NCBI RefSeq assembly: GCF_048544455.1
Contig: NC_133537.1
Location: forward strand, 20,831,541 to 20,895,540
DNA: 64,000 bases
Origin: Silene latifolia
Taxonomy: Eukaryota; Streptophyta; Magnoliopsida; Caryophyllales; Caryophyllaceae
Direction: 5' to 3'
Shown: in pieces, positions 1-11,851 of the stretch
How positions within the stretch are numbered: position 1 is the first letter of the stretch
Layout of the letters: the number at the start of each line of letters is the position of its first letter
The notes under the pieces: generated by a model
Told to the model about the DNA's origin: nothing
The model's database searches: none
Seen by the model: only the letters and a program-made list of their open reading frames with translations
Program-made: the position numbers and the translations under genes

Positions 1-2003
1 AACATGTGAGAAAGAAACTAAGTCGGTTATCACATAATTTAACATGCAATTGGGTTGAAGTAGGAATTAGGTTGATTACATGTGAAGGCATACAAGTGAT
101 ACAATAAAAGAAATACAATAATAAAAATTGCAATAATTACATCGGATTAATTGATTGATATCGAAAATACTTTTAAAACGGATGGTTTGAGAAAGAATAA
201 ATAAATAAATTAACGAACATGAATTAGGGTGATAATACGATTAATAGTTAATTAGATACGTAATTAATAAACTACGTCAAAGCAACACGGGAGTTCAGGG
301 ACAAAAATCAACCAGGAACAGGCGCAGCAGAGCTGCGTCCCTTGGAAGAGGCGCAGCAGTTGCTGCGTCCGTTCCTTGGCTCAGTTCTGGTTGTGAAGCC
401 GGAATTGCAAATCGTTAATATTCGTTGGTGATTTTAATCGATCATTATGAATAATTGACTCAGATGAAAGTGATTAGCAGATTATTTACATATGATTGAG
501 GTCATAAAAGCGATAAAGCATGAACGAAACTAATTAGGACTAATTAATATAAGATTTTTAAGATTATTTACAAATACAAACTAATTAGGCTAAACAAACT
601 ATTAATGATGAATTAATGACAGATATGATAAATAACGGATGGGAATATATCAAAGATCGAATTCCAGAGACTCAATATGGGTAAATCGAATCTCTAAAAA
701 AACCGAATTTGATTTTAATGACGAAAACCCGCAAATATTGGTTATAAAGGATTTAAGTCGGGATTTAAAAGATGAATTAAATACCAACGATGATGAATAA
801 TATAATACATGTTAGAATTATCATATTAGAATTATTATGTTAACGAAAGAATAAATAATTGAAAACAAAAGCAAAACAAACGGATTAACAAAACACGAAG
901 GAAGAAGAAAGGAAGCAGGAACTGCGGCAACCTCACGAAGAGGCGCAGCAGGTGCTGCGTCCCTTCGAAGAGGCGCAGCAGTTGCTGCGTCCTTTCTCGA
1001 CGATTGTCCTCTGATAATCCGTAAAAAAAGGGTTTAAACACGGTTTTAGAAATCGGTTTTAAGAGTACTTTCGACATAAATCTTACAATATGATTACAAT
1101 AATAAAGAACGATAATTAAAAGAAGGATTATACACCCTCAGACTTACATGTTTGACGAAACGAGATGAACCAAGTATACGTTTAGTGATGCTCGACTCGA
1201 ATGTAGACGAAAGTGCCCTCGTAAGAGGAAATTAAACAGATTGATTAAGTTGATTATTGTGGAGTTGGTCAAATTGGTAGGTCATGCAAAACGAGGCTGG
1301 TAATCAGAAGGATCCGAGCTTACGTGGTCGAAAGTTCAAGCACGTAGACGCCAAAAAGTAAAAACGTGGTCTAGAATGCAAAGGGAGAAGAGAAGGGCGG
1401 ACACTCGCGTGAGAAATATGTGAGACCAAAGGTCTCTATTTATACTAATCACACGGTGGAAGTAGGGTTTTCGGTGAAACTTGGAAGTGAATCTTCGAAA
1501 AGATATGAAAAGATACGAAAAATACGCAGAAAAGGACTTGGGAAGAGGCGCAGCAGGCATTGCGTCTCTTGGAAGAGGCGCATCACTTGCTGCATCCTTT
1601 CCCAAGTGGTTTCCTCCTGCGGAAGAAAGATTTCCTTGTTTTGGTTATGGAGTAACGGATTAATCTTGTTTTCCTTAATATTTTTTGTGAATATTACGGG
1701 AAATTCCTTACCAAAGATTAAAAGATTGCGAAATATGGAATAGAAATATCCAGAACATTCCAGAACATTCTGACTCGGTTTTAGAAAATGAAGACGTTAT
1801 TTTGACCCGGACTCCAAATGTACTCTAATTACTGTCAAAACGACCGTATCGGCGTGTAGATGACATTTAAGAGGTAGACACAAGTATTTGAGCGATCACT
1901 TGACGATAAACTTACGAACTGTCACAAATCGTTCCGCGTACCGAACATGCGGCCCAATCATCAACGAGTGGTTTGCGGGAGGTGCAGAAATGAGGTATCT
2001 ACA
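1..2003 (-). mobile_element. Inverted LTR of the Tat-like Ty3/gypsy family (cut by window edge)
   Basis: Read on the minus strand, this stretch matches the LTRs at 5182-7550 and 32082-34457 from their first base (TGTAGATACC, here ending at 2003) to about 400 bp before their end, where the window stops. It keeps the promoter region, with TATTTATA at 1437-1444 (TATAAATA on the minus strand), and three blocks of the GACGCAGCA/TGCTGCGCC motif near 320-380, 930-1000 and 1545-1605. No polypurine tract lies to its right, so it is a 5' LTR whose internal region lies left of the window, or a solo LTR. It inserted into the Athila-like spacer that continues at 2004. Confidence 0.88.
1437..1444 (-). promoter_or_regulatory. 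LTR TATA box (inverted LTR)
   Basis: TATAAATA followed by GAGACC on the minus strand, at the same place as in the two plus-strand LTRs. It marks the likely U3/R boundary of this LTR. Confidence 0.6.
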
Positions 2004-3148
2004 ATAGGTTACTAAGGGCATTGAGTTGTTTCGCTTTTAACTTTTGATGGAACAAGGAAGCTTGAATCACACATACTACTTACTAATCAATTGCAAACCC
2101 CAAATTGAAAACCTAAACCCTACCTTTCAAGATCCGAAAATTGGAGTCTATAAGCATTTAATTGGGTCAAGGAGCTTCATTTGGGCAATTGTTCCACTTC
2201 TACATTAACCAACAACAAGTTTTAAGGATCAAAGGGAGGTATAAACACATTACACTTATCTTTGTGAATTTCATAGTCTAAAATCCGAAAATTAGTCTCT
2301 AATTTTGAGATTTTGATTAATTAAAACTATTGTTGGTGTTGTCTTGTTGTTTGCAAATGATTTGAGTGAGTATTATTTATCAAATACTTAGTTAGTACAC
2401 TCTTGAAATTGTGCATACTAAGTGTGATAAAATGCCTCAAAGAAAAAAATTCTCAAAAATTTGCGTGGTTTTCTTAAAATTCATTATGGAACATACCACT
2501 ATTGTTCCATGTCAAGCCTAATCAAGCTATCCTTGTGCCCTATTATCCCCAAGTTCACTTTTGACACAACCATCACATACATCACCACCCTTCATTGTCT
2601 AATTGTTTAAACACCTTATTTCCCTTTCACTACCTCAATCATGTGTCATCACTTAGAAAAAAATAGCCACTTTCACTCCCACAAATCAATCAATGAAAAG
2701 GAAGTAATCAAAAGTTCAAGTGTGGAGGAGTTTTGTTGAAAAAATGGTGGGGTATGTTGAGGTATCATTGATGGTCAATTAAGATGATTCATTTTGCCCA
2801 TGATTTTGTGCTTGGTACACCATGTTAATACCAAGTGAATGAAAGGTCATTGAGAGTCGAGGATGTTGGTGGTGTAAGTTAGTGAGCTTGTGAGAAGGAA
2901 TTGAGCTTGTTGTAATTTGATGAGGATGAGGGTACCTCAAGTTCATTTCATTGAGGTTTGGTCATGATGTTCACCTTCACTTATGGGACAAAGTGAAAAA
3001 CAAAGTGTGGGGTGGACATGAGTTGGTATCTTGTAACATATTGTAATATATTCCATTCCATGCATTGTATTTCATTTCAAAAAAAAAAAAGAAAAAAAAG
3101 AGAAAAAAGAGAAAGAAAAAAAAAGAAAGAAGAAAAGAAAAACCCGGC

Positions 3149-3320
3149 TAGGATGAAAACCCGAAAGGGCATCCTAGGCAAAAGTGGGAAAGTGGCCGAG
3201 GCCGGAGTGAACCTGAAAGGGCACTTTGGGCAAAATGAAAAAAAGAGTGCGAGCCACGAGAGTAGAGGTGAGGAAAAGAGCTAAATCGAAAACCCGAAAG
3301 GGCGGTTTAGGCAAAATGAG
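3149..3320 (+). repeat. Triple CCCGAAAGGGC motif
   Basis: Three spaced copies of a roughly 30-nt motif: AAACCCGAAAGGGC followed by a TAGGCAAAA-type tail at about 3157 and 3290, and a variant with ACCTGAAAGGGC at about 3212. Each could form a small CCC-GAAA-GGG hairpin. They lie in the spacer of the Athila-like element and their function is unknown. Confidence 0.6.
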
Positions 3321-3993
3321 AGAATTAGGAAAAAATTTGAAAAATTGTTGACTCTTTGAAGCCTTGAAATCATGTCACATACATGAATACTTCCTTTTGG
3401 CGGTGGTGGCATAAGTGGTGGAGCTCTAGAAAGCCGGAAGGGTAAGTTAGAATTGTGCCAAGTCTAAGTAGGGGGTGTTTGAAGCCGATATCTTAATTAG
3501 CCTTGGTACATTTGGTGTATGATTGAAATGAGTGGAATTGTTGTTGGAGGTTCTTATGGTTGTGATTAGTAAGAATGAAAAGGAGAGTTGTTGAGGTTAC
3601 TTAGAAATGATGGAGGTTGTTGGGGTTGCCTACTTTGGGTGTTAGGAAATGTTGTTGAGCCTAGGTAACCTTGTGTGTGCATTGTTGGAGTGATAAGGGG
3701 GAGAAATAAGGAGTATAGTAAATGGTTGTGATGAATTGATGGAGAATGATTGGTGGACTAGGATCATCTTAGATGAGGGAAGACATAAGGAGGGCGCTTG
3801 AGTTAAGAGCGACTCTTGATTGGAGGCTTTGGGTCACTTACTTTTGTGATGATGTTGTAACGGAATAGTGACCATGTTGTTAATTTGATGAGGGTGACAT
3901 AAGTAGGAAAGGGCGCGAGAGAAGAGAGACGGATCTTTTGAGCTTACCGACGCTTCTTTTGAGCCTTGTTGTGATTGGTTTTATAGTAGTTTG

Positions 3994-4027
3994 CTCGGGA
4001 CGAGCAAAGGCTTAAGTGTGGGGTATT
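3994..4027 (+). promoter_or_regulatory. Polypurine tract region of the Athila-like element
   Basis: A CGGGACGAGCAAAGG stretch followed by AAGTGTGGGG lies directly before the TGATAGG LTR start. In LTR retrotransposons the purine tract primes plus-strand synthesis at the 3' LTR edge. Confidence 0.55.
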
Positions 4028-5181
4028 TGATAGGCTCGTATTTCTACTATCTATTTAGCTTATTTTATGATTAATAAAGCGGCATTGGGACGTGGTTTCA
4101 CATGATTTACGTCACATTTACCATATTCTTAATGTCGGGTTAGTAATGGAGTTTTGAGCAATGATCGGAAGCAAAGGCATGTTTTGAAGTCTACCATGGT
4201 ACAAAACATCTACAAGCAAGAAGGAAGACTAGCTAAGACATGAAGAATTGAAAGGATGAAGGAATTGAAGATTTGATGCCCTGTTTGAATAAGGATCGAC
4301 TTCAAATGAGTATATCTTGAGTTCTAGAGCTCATATCGATGCAAGGCTAATTGGAGGTGAAATATTATGTTCTTAGCTTTCCAACGACAGGTCACACGCC
4401 TCATTTGGCCAAGTAACGAGAGAGATATGACCTTTTGAAAAAATGTTGTCCAGCAGGCAACTCGCACCGTGCGAATTTTCAGTCCAATAATTCGCACCGT
4501 CCGAATTTTCTGGTAATTCCGCAATTTTGTTACGGGCTTACTTATTGCTTAAGGCCCATTAATCTTCCGCATCTTAGGACTATAAATAGATGAACACCAT
4601 TAGGTTTTAGGGATCTTATGCACACTTTTAATTAATCAAGTTGTAATTTTGGGAATTATTCATCTTTGTTATTGGGTTTAGATCTAGCATGGAGAACTAA
4701 TCTTCCTTTCTTAATCCGGCTCAAAGGTGTAATCTTTGGTTGTAAGACTACTTAATCTTTCCTTAATTTTCATTATCATTGTTAATCCTTTGTGTTTATT
4801 GTTTGAATTTGGAATCCTTATTTACATTGAGTAATTAAGTGTGATTTCCTTGTTGCTTAATTAATCAAGTTCCTTAATTTATTGTTGTTGGGTTATTAAG
4901 TGTGATTTTCTTGTAATCTCATCTTTGCAACACTTTGTTATTTTGCTAATGAATGTGATTTCTTCTTGGCTTAATTAGCAAGTAAAGGATTAACTTGTAA
5001 TTAGGCATTAATCGTGATTTCATTGTGTCTAATTACCCCTATTGAATCTCTAGTGCTTTTATCTTCTTATTAACTTGACCAATGTATGTGATTTCTACTT
5101 GGTAGAATTGATAAGTTGGGTTATTTGATTAAGTGTGTTTTCCTTGTCATTTGGCCAATATTAAGGAGATTTAGAAGATTT
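4028..5181 (+). mobile_element. Athila-like 3' LTR, left part (split by gypsy insertion)
   Basis: It starts TGATAGGCTCG directly after a polypurine tract. It contains a block near 4312-4440 that also occurs in the solo LTR at 27969-29486 (tatctyGAGTTCTAGAGC, then CTAATTGGAGGTGAAA, TTAGCTTTCCAACG and CCAAGTAACG). Next come paired near-palindromic motifs around 4465-4511 (TTCGCACCGT / CACCGTGCGAATT). The LTR is cut at 5181 by the Tat-like gypsy element and resumes at 34463 after the target-site duplication. It has no coding capacity. Confidence 0.65.
5177..5181 (+). repeat. Target-site duplication GATTT (left) of the gypsy element
   Basis: GATTT lies immediately before the TGTAG start of the 5' LTR and again at 34458-34462 directly after the 3' LTR. 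Confidence 0.85.
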
Positions 5182-7550
5182 TGTAGATACCTCATTTCTG
5201 CACCTCACGCAAAACACCCGGTGATGATTAGGCCACATGTTTGGTACGCGGAACGATTTGTGACAATTCGTAAGTTTATCGTCAAGTGATCGCTCAAACA
5301 CTTGTGTCTACCTCTAAATTGTCATCTACGTGCCGATACGGTCGTTTTGGCAGTTATTAGAGTACATTTGGAGTCCGGGCCAGAAAACCGTCTTCATTTT
5401 CTAAAACCGAGTCAGGATGTTCTGGAATGTTTCGGATATTTCTATTCCATATTTCGCAATCTTTTAATCTTTGGCAAAGAATTTCCTGTAATATTCACAC
5501 AAACTATTAAGGAAAACAAGATTAATCGGTTATTCCATAACCAAAACACGGAAATCTTTCTTCCGCAGGAGGAAACCACTTGGGAAAGGACGCAGCAAGT
5601 GCTGCGCCTCTTCCAAGAGACGCAGTGCCTGCTGCGCCTCTTCCCAAGTCCTTTTCTGCGTATTTTTCGTATCTTTTCATATCTTTTCGAGATTCACTTT
5701 CAAAGTTTCTCCGAAAAACCCTACTTCCCCCGTGTGATTAGTATAAATAGAGACCTTCGGTCTCACATATTTCTCACGCGAGTGTCCGCCCTTCTCTTCT
5801 CCCTTTGCATTCTAGATCACGTTCTTACTTTTTGGCGCCTACGTGCTTGAACTTTCGACCACGTAAGCTCGGATCCTTCTGAGTACCAGCCTCGTTTTGC
5901 ATGACCGACCAATTTGACCAACTCCACCATAATCAACTTTAATCAATCTGTTTAATTTCCTCTTACGAGGGCACTTTCAGCTAATTCGAGTCGAGCATCA
6001 CTAACGTTAACTTAGTTCATCTCGTTTCATTAAACATGTAAGTCTGAGGGTGTAAATCCTATTTTATTATTGTTCTTTATTTTTGTATAATATTGTAAGA
6101 TTTATGTCGAAAATATGCTTAAAACCGATTTGTAAAACCATGTTTTAAAACCCTTTTTACGGATTATCAGAGGACAACCGTCGAGAAAGGACGATCAATG
6201 CCTGCACTTCTTGAAGGGGACGCAGCACCTCTCTTGCGCCTCTTCATGAGGCTGCCGCAGTTCCTGCTTCCTTTCTTCTTCCTTCGTCTTTTGTTCGTCC
6301 TATTGTTTTTCGCTTTGTTTTCAATTGTTCATGTTTCTTTTAACACGATAATTTTAATATAATAATTCTCACATGTAAATAAATCATTATTAATTAATTC
6401 GTCATTAAATCTAGACTTAAATCCCTTATAACCAATATTTGCGGGTTTTCGTCATTAAAGTCAATCCGAGTTTTAGAGATTCGATTCATTAATATTGAGT
6501 CTCTGGAATTCGATCTTTGATATATTCCCATCTGTTATTTATCATATCCATCATTGTTTCATCCTTAATTTAACCTAATTAGTTTATTCAATTCATTAAT
6601 TAACCTTTTAATCTCACAATAATTAGTTCTAATTAGTTTCATCCATGTTTATTGCTTTTATGACCCTTAATCACATGTAAATAACATGTTAATCATTTTC
6701 ATTCAAGTCAATTATTCATAATCAAGCATTAAAATCACCAACGAATATTAACAATTTGTAATTCCGGCTTCACAGCCAGAACTGAGCCAAGGAACGGACG
6801 CAGCAACTGCTGCGCCTCTTCCAAGGGACGCAGCTCTGCTGCGCCTGTTCCTGGTTGATTTCTGTACCTGAACTCCTATTTTGCCTTGACCTAGTTTATT
6901 AGTTTACGTATTAATTTACTACTAATCGTATTATCACCCTAATTCCTGTTCGTTAATTTATTTATTTATTCTTTCTCAAATTATCCGTTTTAAAAGTATT
7001 TTGGACATCAATCAATTAATCCAATGTAATTATTGTAATTTTCATTATTGTATTTATTATTGTATTCCTTCTATTGTATCACTTGTATGTTTTCACATGT
7101 AATCGATTTAAATCTCTACTTCGACCCACTTGTATGATTAAATTACGTGATAACCGACTTAGTTTAATTAGCATGTTAGGATTAATTTATTGGATGTTGC
7201 ATTGCATGCATATAACCTTTAACATATCGAGTATAGATAACTTCCCTAATCATTAGTAGAGGCCGCTATCGAGGCGGGCGGGATTAGGTGTTCGATCAAA
7301 AGAGCTTCCTAATACGTACCCTCACCCCTTACTCCAGATCTCTGTGAACATCCGTGTTCATTGGCATCCACGAGAGTCATTCTAGACATAGAATACTAAG
7401 GGTAACGAGTGCTTAGTGTCTATGTCACTACTTTGTGTCTTGACATGGCACGAGGTATTCGAACGTTTTCCAATTTTCCACAATAAATTGGTGGCGACTC
7501 TACAAATGCAAACGCTTATTCCCAAGCGCCCCCGTGGGCCCGCGTCTATA
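5182..7550 (+). mobile_element. 5' LTR of the gypsy element
   Basis: Starts TGTAGATACC and ends GTCTATA. It pairs with 32082-34457, and most bases agree. TATAAATA lies at 5742-5749. Three motif blocks of the GACGCAGCA/TGCTGCGCC type lie near 5587-5650, 6186-6255 and 6796-6850. The middle block differs strongly from the 3' LTR although its flanks are nearly identical. Open frames inside this LTR are incidental. Confidence 0.93.
5742..5749 (+). promoter_or_regulatory. LTR TATA box (5' LTR)
   Basis: TATAAATAGAGACC lies about 90 bp downstream of a GACGCAGCA/TGCTGCGCC block. The same sequence occurs in the 3' LTR at 32648-32655. It probably drives the sense genomic RNA. Confidence 0.65.
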
Positions 7551-7553
7551 GTT

Positions 7554-7571
7554 TGGCGACTTCGCTGGGGA
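7554..7571 (+). promoter_or_regulatory. Primer binding site
   Basis: TGGCGACTTCGCTGGGGA begins three bases after the 5' LTR. Primer sites of this form are found in Tat/Ogre elements, where the primer is reported as tRNA-Arg. I did not align it with a tRNA. Confidence 0.65.
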
Positions 7572-8349
7572 TAATACACTTACGTGTAGCCAAAAGGGTG
7601 AAAGTTGAACAAGGTTAGGGAATAGTTTGTACAAGACAATTGTCGGTTTTTCATAACTCGGTCTTCCTAGATCGTTTCATTCGGCCTTCCTAGGCCCAAC
7701 CCGACCCATTCGACCAATCGACCCGTCTAAACGGTCCTAATTCTTATTTGGGCCTAAGGATGGATAGCGATTGACGTCATCCATACCATGGTACTTACTC
7801 GTGTTTGTATCAAGGACTTTCACTACTTGAGGAAATGTACTAGGAATCGGCCTTACTCTTGTTTGGTACGAGCCTCTCCACAGACTTCAGGTTTGATTGT
7901 TCGGTATGGCAACCCACCCTTTAAACCAAAACCCTTTTAAATGCACTCAGCATCCCGTTATAATGTTCGTATAATGTTTGTACCATATGTGATCACCATT
8001 TCTAAACAAAACCATGACGATTTTTGTAAAATCAAAATCCTTCTTTAAAGAGTGAAAATTTCGAAACTTGGGCCTAATATTAGCGCAAAACAAGTCGAAA
8101 CTCTGTCCAATTGTCAAGTCAAAATCCGGGCCTTAAAACCCATTTCAAAACCTCACTTCGAGTCCACTCCTACAACTACACTAAAGTTGACTAGGACCAA
8201 CATTTTAAAACTTTGTCATTTCCTCAAAACTCACTTGACACAAGTGGCACACTCCCACTTCTCGAGTCAAAACATTTCTTTTCGAGTAAGTGTGCTAGAA
8301 TGGTCGATCGTATTTTTATTCGTCGTCGCTCTCTTATCCAGTTTCCAAG
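7572..8349 (+). other. Gypsy untranslated leader
   Basis: About 780 bp between the primer site and the gag ATG. No coding motif is visible, and the open frame inside it (from 8052) shows no family resemblance. It probably holds packaging and dimerisation signals, which cannot be read by eye. Confidence 0.5.
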
Positions 8350-9582
8350 ATGCCTGAAACAAGCGACGTGAACTTCAACCAACTCCAGAATGGTAATGAT
8401 CAAATCCTAGCCGCGCTAGCTCGTCTCCAAGTTACTCAAGACCAAGTGTATGATCGCCTTGACACCATTGAAGGTCGAATATATGCCGTGGAAACGAGGA
8501 TGCCTCCTCGAGAAAGTGAAGTGTCTGATGAATTTGTGAACAACTTCGGGGACGAAAACCCTCCCATAGGTATGATTGCAGCTGAGAAACGACTCCAATA
8601 CTTGGAGGAGCAATTGATGTATCTCAAAGGGGATGACATTTATAGGGAAAACAATCGCAAATATGAGGCCGTGAGTTCCAAGTTGCCAACCAACTTCAAC
8701 ATGACGGATATCCCTAAATTCAAGGGACACGAAAACCCTTTGAACCATATCCGTGCTTTCAAGGATTACATGTCTATCAAAGGCATTAAACCCGAGATGT
8801 TCTTAAGGATCTTTCCTTCATCTCTTGACACCATCCCAAAACAATGGTTCTATTTGCTAGAGCACAAGAAAATCGCTACCTGGGACGATGCCGCAATCGA
8901 GTTTGCTAAACAATATGCGGATAATGCTGAAATCCAAGTCAACATGCGCACTTTAGAGGTTCTTACCCAAAATGACAAAGAAGGTTTCACCGACTTCCTA
9001 ATTCGGTGGAGGAAGACTAGTACTCAACTTGTTGAACGTCCGGATGAAGCTACCCTCGTGGAGAAGTTCGTGGACAACCTAAAGCCCATCTATGCAAATC
9101 ATTTGAGGTATCAAAACATCAATACTTTCAAAGATTTAACCGTACTAGGGACAAGGATCGAAGATGACATCCGTAAAGGGCTCTTGTCCAAAACGATAGG
9201 CCGTGGATATCAAGGCTCAACAAGTCATTCTTACGAATCTACTAGCAAAACTGATGAAGTTAACCTTCTGGAGCCATCTAAGAAGAGTACCCCTCCAAGG
9301 AAATTCACAAATCTAGGGGACACATATTCCAACGCTCTGAAAAGGTTGATGAAACTGGGTAAACTTCAACCCATAGGCCCTACACCTGAACCAGAAAAGA
9401 AATCCAAGTTCGGGATGAGAATTTGATGCGAATACCATAGAGGTAAGGGACATGATACAGAAAAATGCTACAAACTGAAAAATGTACTTCAAGATATGAT
9501 TGAGGACGGTCGCCTACCAATACCACCTGGAGGTAAGCCTAAGAACACTCAGAATCCTCTTGGAATTCTAGTGATTACAAGT
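8350..9582 (+). pseudogene. gag: Gypsy Gag (broken)
   Basis: Capsid-type Gag. It starts at ATG 8350 and runs 358 codons to a TGA at 9424. The retrotransposon Gag domain lies at about residues 110-270 and includes IPKFKGHENPLNHIRAFKDY, then PKQWFYLL and the LVERPDEATLVEKFVDNLKP region. Directly after the TGA the same frame encodes a zinc-knuckle-like segment (CEYHRGKGHDTEKC, about 9427-9468), which shows that the stop interrupts Gag. A TAA ends that stretch near 9583. Gag forms the particle and binds element RNA in the cytoplasm. Start choice: first ATG of the long frame after the leader. Confidence 0.85.
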
Positions 9583-9711
9583 TAAGAATCTACCATAGAT
9601 TGTGCACACCTCATTTCTCCAGTCGAAGATGAAATTCATGCAATAGAAAATGAAGGGAACTACTCTACTATTTCTCCAACCATCACTGATTTCATTGCAT
9701 GGGCAAATAGA

Positions 9712-11010
9712 GTGAATAGGCAAGTCATGGAACTAGAGAGTGCAGTGGCAATCCTACGTGATCCCAACGCAACACCTAAAGAACGTGCACCACTAGTCCT
9801 CTCTCAAAACACTACAATGCAAGAGGTAGTAGCTATGGTTGACGAGCTAATCAACCAAATTATCCAATTAGAGGCTGAAATCATGAGAATGAGGGAACTT
9901 GCTGCCATCAATGAGATATGGGCCGATGATGATGAAGACGAGTATCTCACTGAATACTACCTAGTCAAAATCAGTGAAGAAATAGTCCAAAATTGTGAAG
10001 ATCAAGATGTAGACCATCTTACTCGTTCGGGACGCCCATACCAAAACACTTCTCAAAATGGTCCCATAGCGAACGGTCCAACCAATGTGGTCATACCAAA
10101 TGATAATGAAGAAGGCTATGCTGACCATTTACTAAAGCAACTACAGAAGACAAAGGCTGATCTTTCTGTCTGGCAACTAATGGCAAGCTCATTCCCACAT
10201 CGCCAAGCTTTACTGCAAGCCTTGGCCAAACTAAATGTGGCACATAACTCCACACCCGACGACGTGGTCAACTTGGTCTTCCAAGAATCACCAAAGCTAA
10301 GTAATCCTATTACTTTCTCAGATAAAGATTTGCCACCCTTTGGTGCTAGTCATAACTTGGCTCTTTACATCACTGTCATTTGCTTAAAGAAGAATGTGCC
10401 AATGACTTTGGTAGATGATGGCTCCGCAGTCAATGTCATACCCTTGAAAACGGCATACAAATTGGGCATGAAAGAGTCGGATTGGACCCCTACTAACCAA
10501 GATGTTCGCGCATATGATGGTACACGGCGAAAGGTAGTAGGACTTGTTAACCTAACCATAGCCACATGGCCAGTTGAGCGAAAGGTCAACTTCCAAATAG
10601 TGGACATTGAGGCATCCTTTAACATACTTCTGGGAAGACCCTGGATTCACGCTTCCAAAGCGGTAACATCCACACTCCACCAGAAAATCAAAATCCCACT
10701 AAATGGTAAGGTGGTGATGATCACTTCGTCGCCCATCAAGGCAGTAATCGAAAAGAAGTCAAGTAATCAAGTCCTTGCAGATCTAATACATGAACTTGGG
10801 GGCTTCCATATCATAAATGTCATAGAAAGTGAGTTGGCACCCTTATACTTCAATCCCTACTCTAACTTAGTGGTCAACCACAGACTCAAAACCCAGGGAT
10901 ACTTCCCGGGAATCCCTTTGAATCCTATCCGAAGAAACACCTTTGCACCCTACAAAGAGGGTAACTCACAAAGAATACCCCTTGGACTAGGATACAAACC
11001 CACTAAATAG
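9712..11010 (+). pseudogene. Gypsy linker and aspartic protease segment
   Basis: Same frame as gag, 432 codons. The aspartic-protease region is near residues 205-310: active-site motif LVDDGSAVNVIP (in the place of D-T/S-G-S) at about residue 235, and the second conserved strand FNILLGRPWIHA near residue 305. The protein would release mature Gag and Pol proteins. It ends LGLGYKPTK, a glycine-rich segment, and a TAG at 11008 stops a frame that clearly continues in the next entry. The N-terminal 150 residues are a predicted helical linker with no domain I recognise. Confidence 0.8.
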
Positions 11011-11851
11011 GAAGTTCTCGAGATGCTCGCTCAAGTTCAAAACCGTAAGAATGTGGGAATCCAAATGCGACCCTACCTCCCTACCCTAAATGGATACTTC
11101 GTTAGGGAAGGAAGTCAAGATATCTTTCACGGATTTCCTGAGCCTTGGCACTATCTCGAAAGGAAGCTAGCCGGAATCAAGATCTTTCACGACTGCTACT
11201 TCATTCCTCCAGAAACGGTTCCTACCATCAAGACTCGTCAAGCACCTTGCCAAGACGAACAAGCTGTGAGTCTACTATTTGGAGAAGATCGATTCGTTAG
11301 AGCCGCGCAGGATGAGATCATTACCATGATACTTCAAGACGATCACTTTAACCCTACCGCGTTAATCACAGAAACCAACACCAATCAGCAGAAAGGATGG
11401 AGAAAATCGATCAAGTGGACAAACAATCAAGGAAGACTCTTCAAGCTCACCACTGGAGAAGGAGAGATGTTCAAAGGAGAACCAGAAGACGATGAATTCG
11501 AGTCAGAGTCAGAGTCGGAGTCAGAGTCAGAGTCTAGAGAAGTTCCTAGAGAGTCTCCTCCTGTCGTCATTCCCATTCCCCTCGTTCTCCTAGCTTAGTG
11601 TCAAATAGCAACAGTAGTTCGGGAAATGCCCCAACCGCTGTCCCTTTACCACCACTGACTACAGATCAGATGGCTTCTTTGTTTCAACTTTTCTCAAATC
11701 TTAACATGAATAAATCAGGTTCTGCTTACTCTTCGTGTTATCTTGAATGCAATTCTGTTTACGATGATAATAAGAATGACCAGACCCAGACTCAATCGAA
11801 ATACCTCCCTACATAGCCAAAGAAATATTACAAGAGGGGGAAGGGGGACCA
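11011..11851 (+). pseudogene. Gypsy protease-RT linker with frame changes
   Basis: Coding character continues after the TAG at 11008: the same frame runs to 11598 and includes an acidic Ser-Glu repeat (codons at about 11500-11535). The reading frame then appears to shift twice, near 11565-11597 and near 11790, before RT. Ogre/Tat elements often have a spliced intron between protease and RT. I could not identify a convincing GT-AG pair here, so I prefer two small indels. The middle piece (11598-11816) is rich in Ser and Asn and looks coding. Confidence 0.6.

Larger units (their letters stand above)
2004..4027 (+). mobile_element. 3' internal spacer of an Athila-like Ty3/gypsy element
   Basis: Non-coding DNA between the inverted LTR and the LTR start at 4028. 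No pol motif is visible. It has a purine-rich run at about 3079-3145 and three repeats of a CCCGAAAGGGC-type motif. It ends with GGGACGAGCAAAGGCTTAAG followed by TGTGGGG, a typical polypurine tract just before a TGATA LTR start. This arrangement is seen in plant Athila-type elements, where the region between pol and the 3' LTR is long and non-coding. The upstream coding part is absent, probably beyond or replaced by the insertion at 1-2003. Confidence 0.6.

Noticed and set aside
3012..3284. Lys/Glu-rich 90-codon open frame
   Set aside because: Produced by a purine-rich run in the Athila-like spacer with no domain or family resemblance.
5302..5850. 182-codon open frame in the 5' LTR (also 32454-32756 and 1336-1605)
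   Set aside because: It lies in LTR U3/R sequence, recurs in truncated form in each LTR and spans the TATA box. It is an incidental frame.
5586..6850. CRISPR-like repeat array from the GACGCAGCA/TGCTGCGCC motif
   Set aside because: Spacing is irregular, there are only paired copies, and this is plant retrotransposon DNA; a CRISPR array is excluded.
11565..11851. Spliced intron between gypsy protease and RT, as in Ogre
   Set aside because: No convincing GT-AG pair restores the frame and the middle part looks coding, so two small indels fit better. Not excluded.
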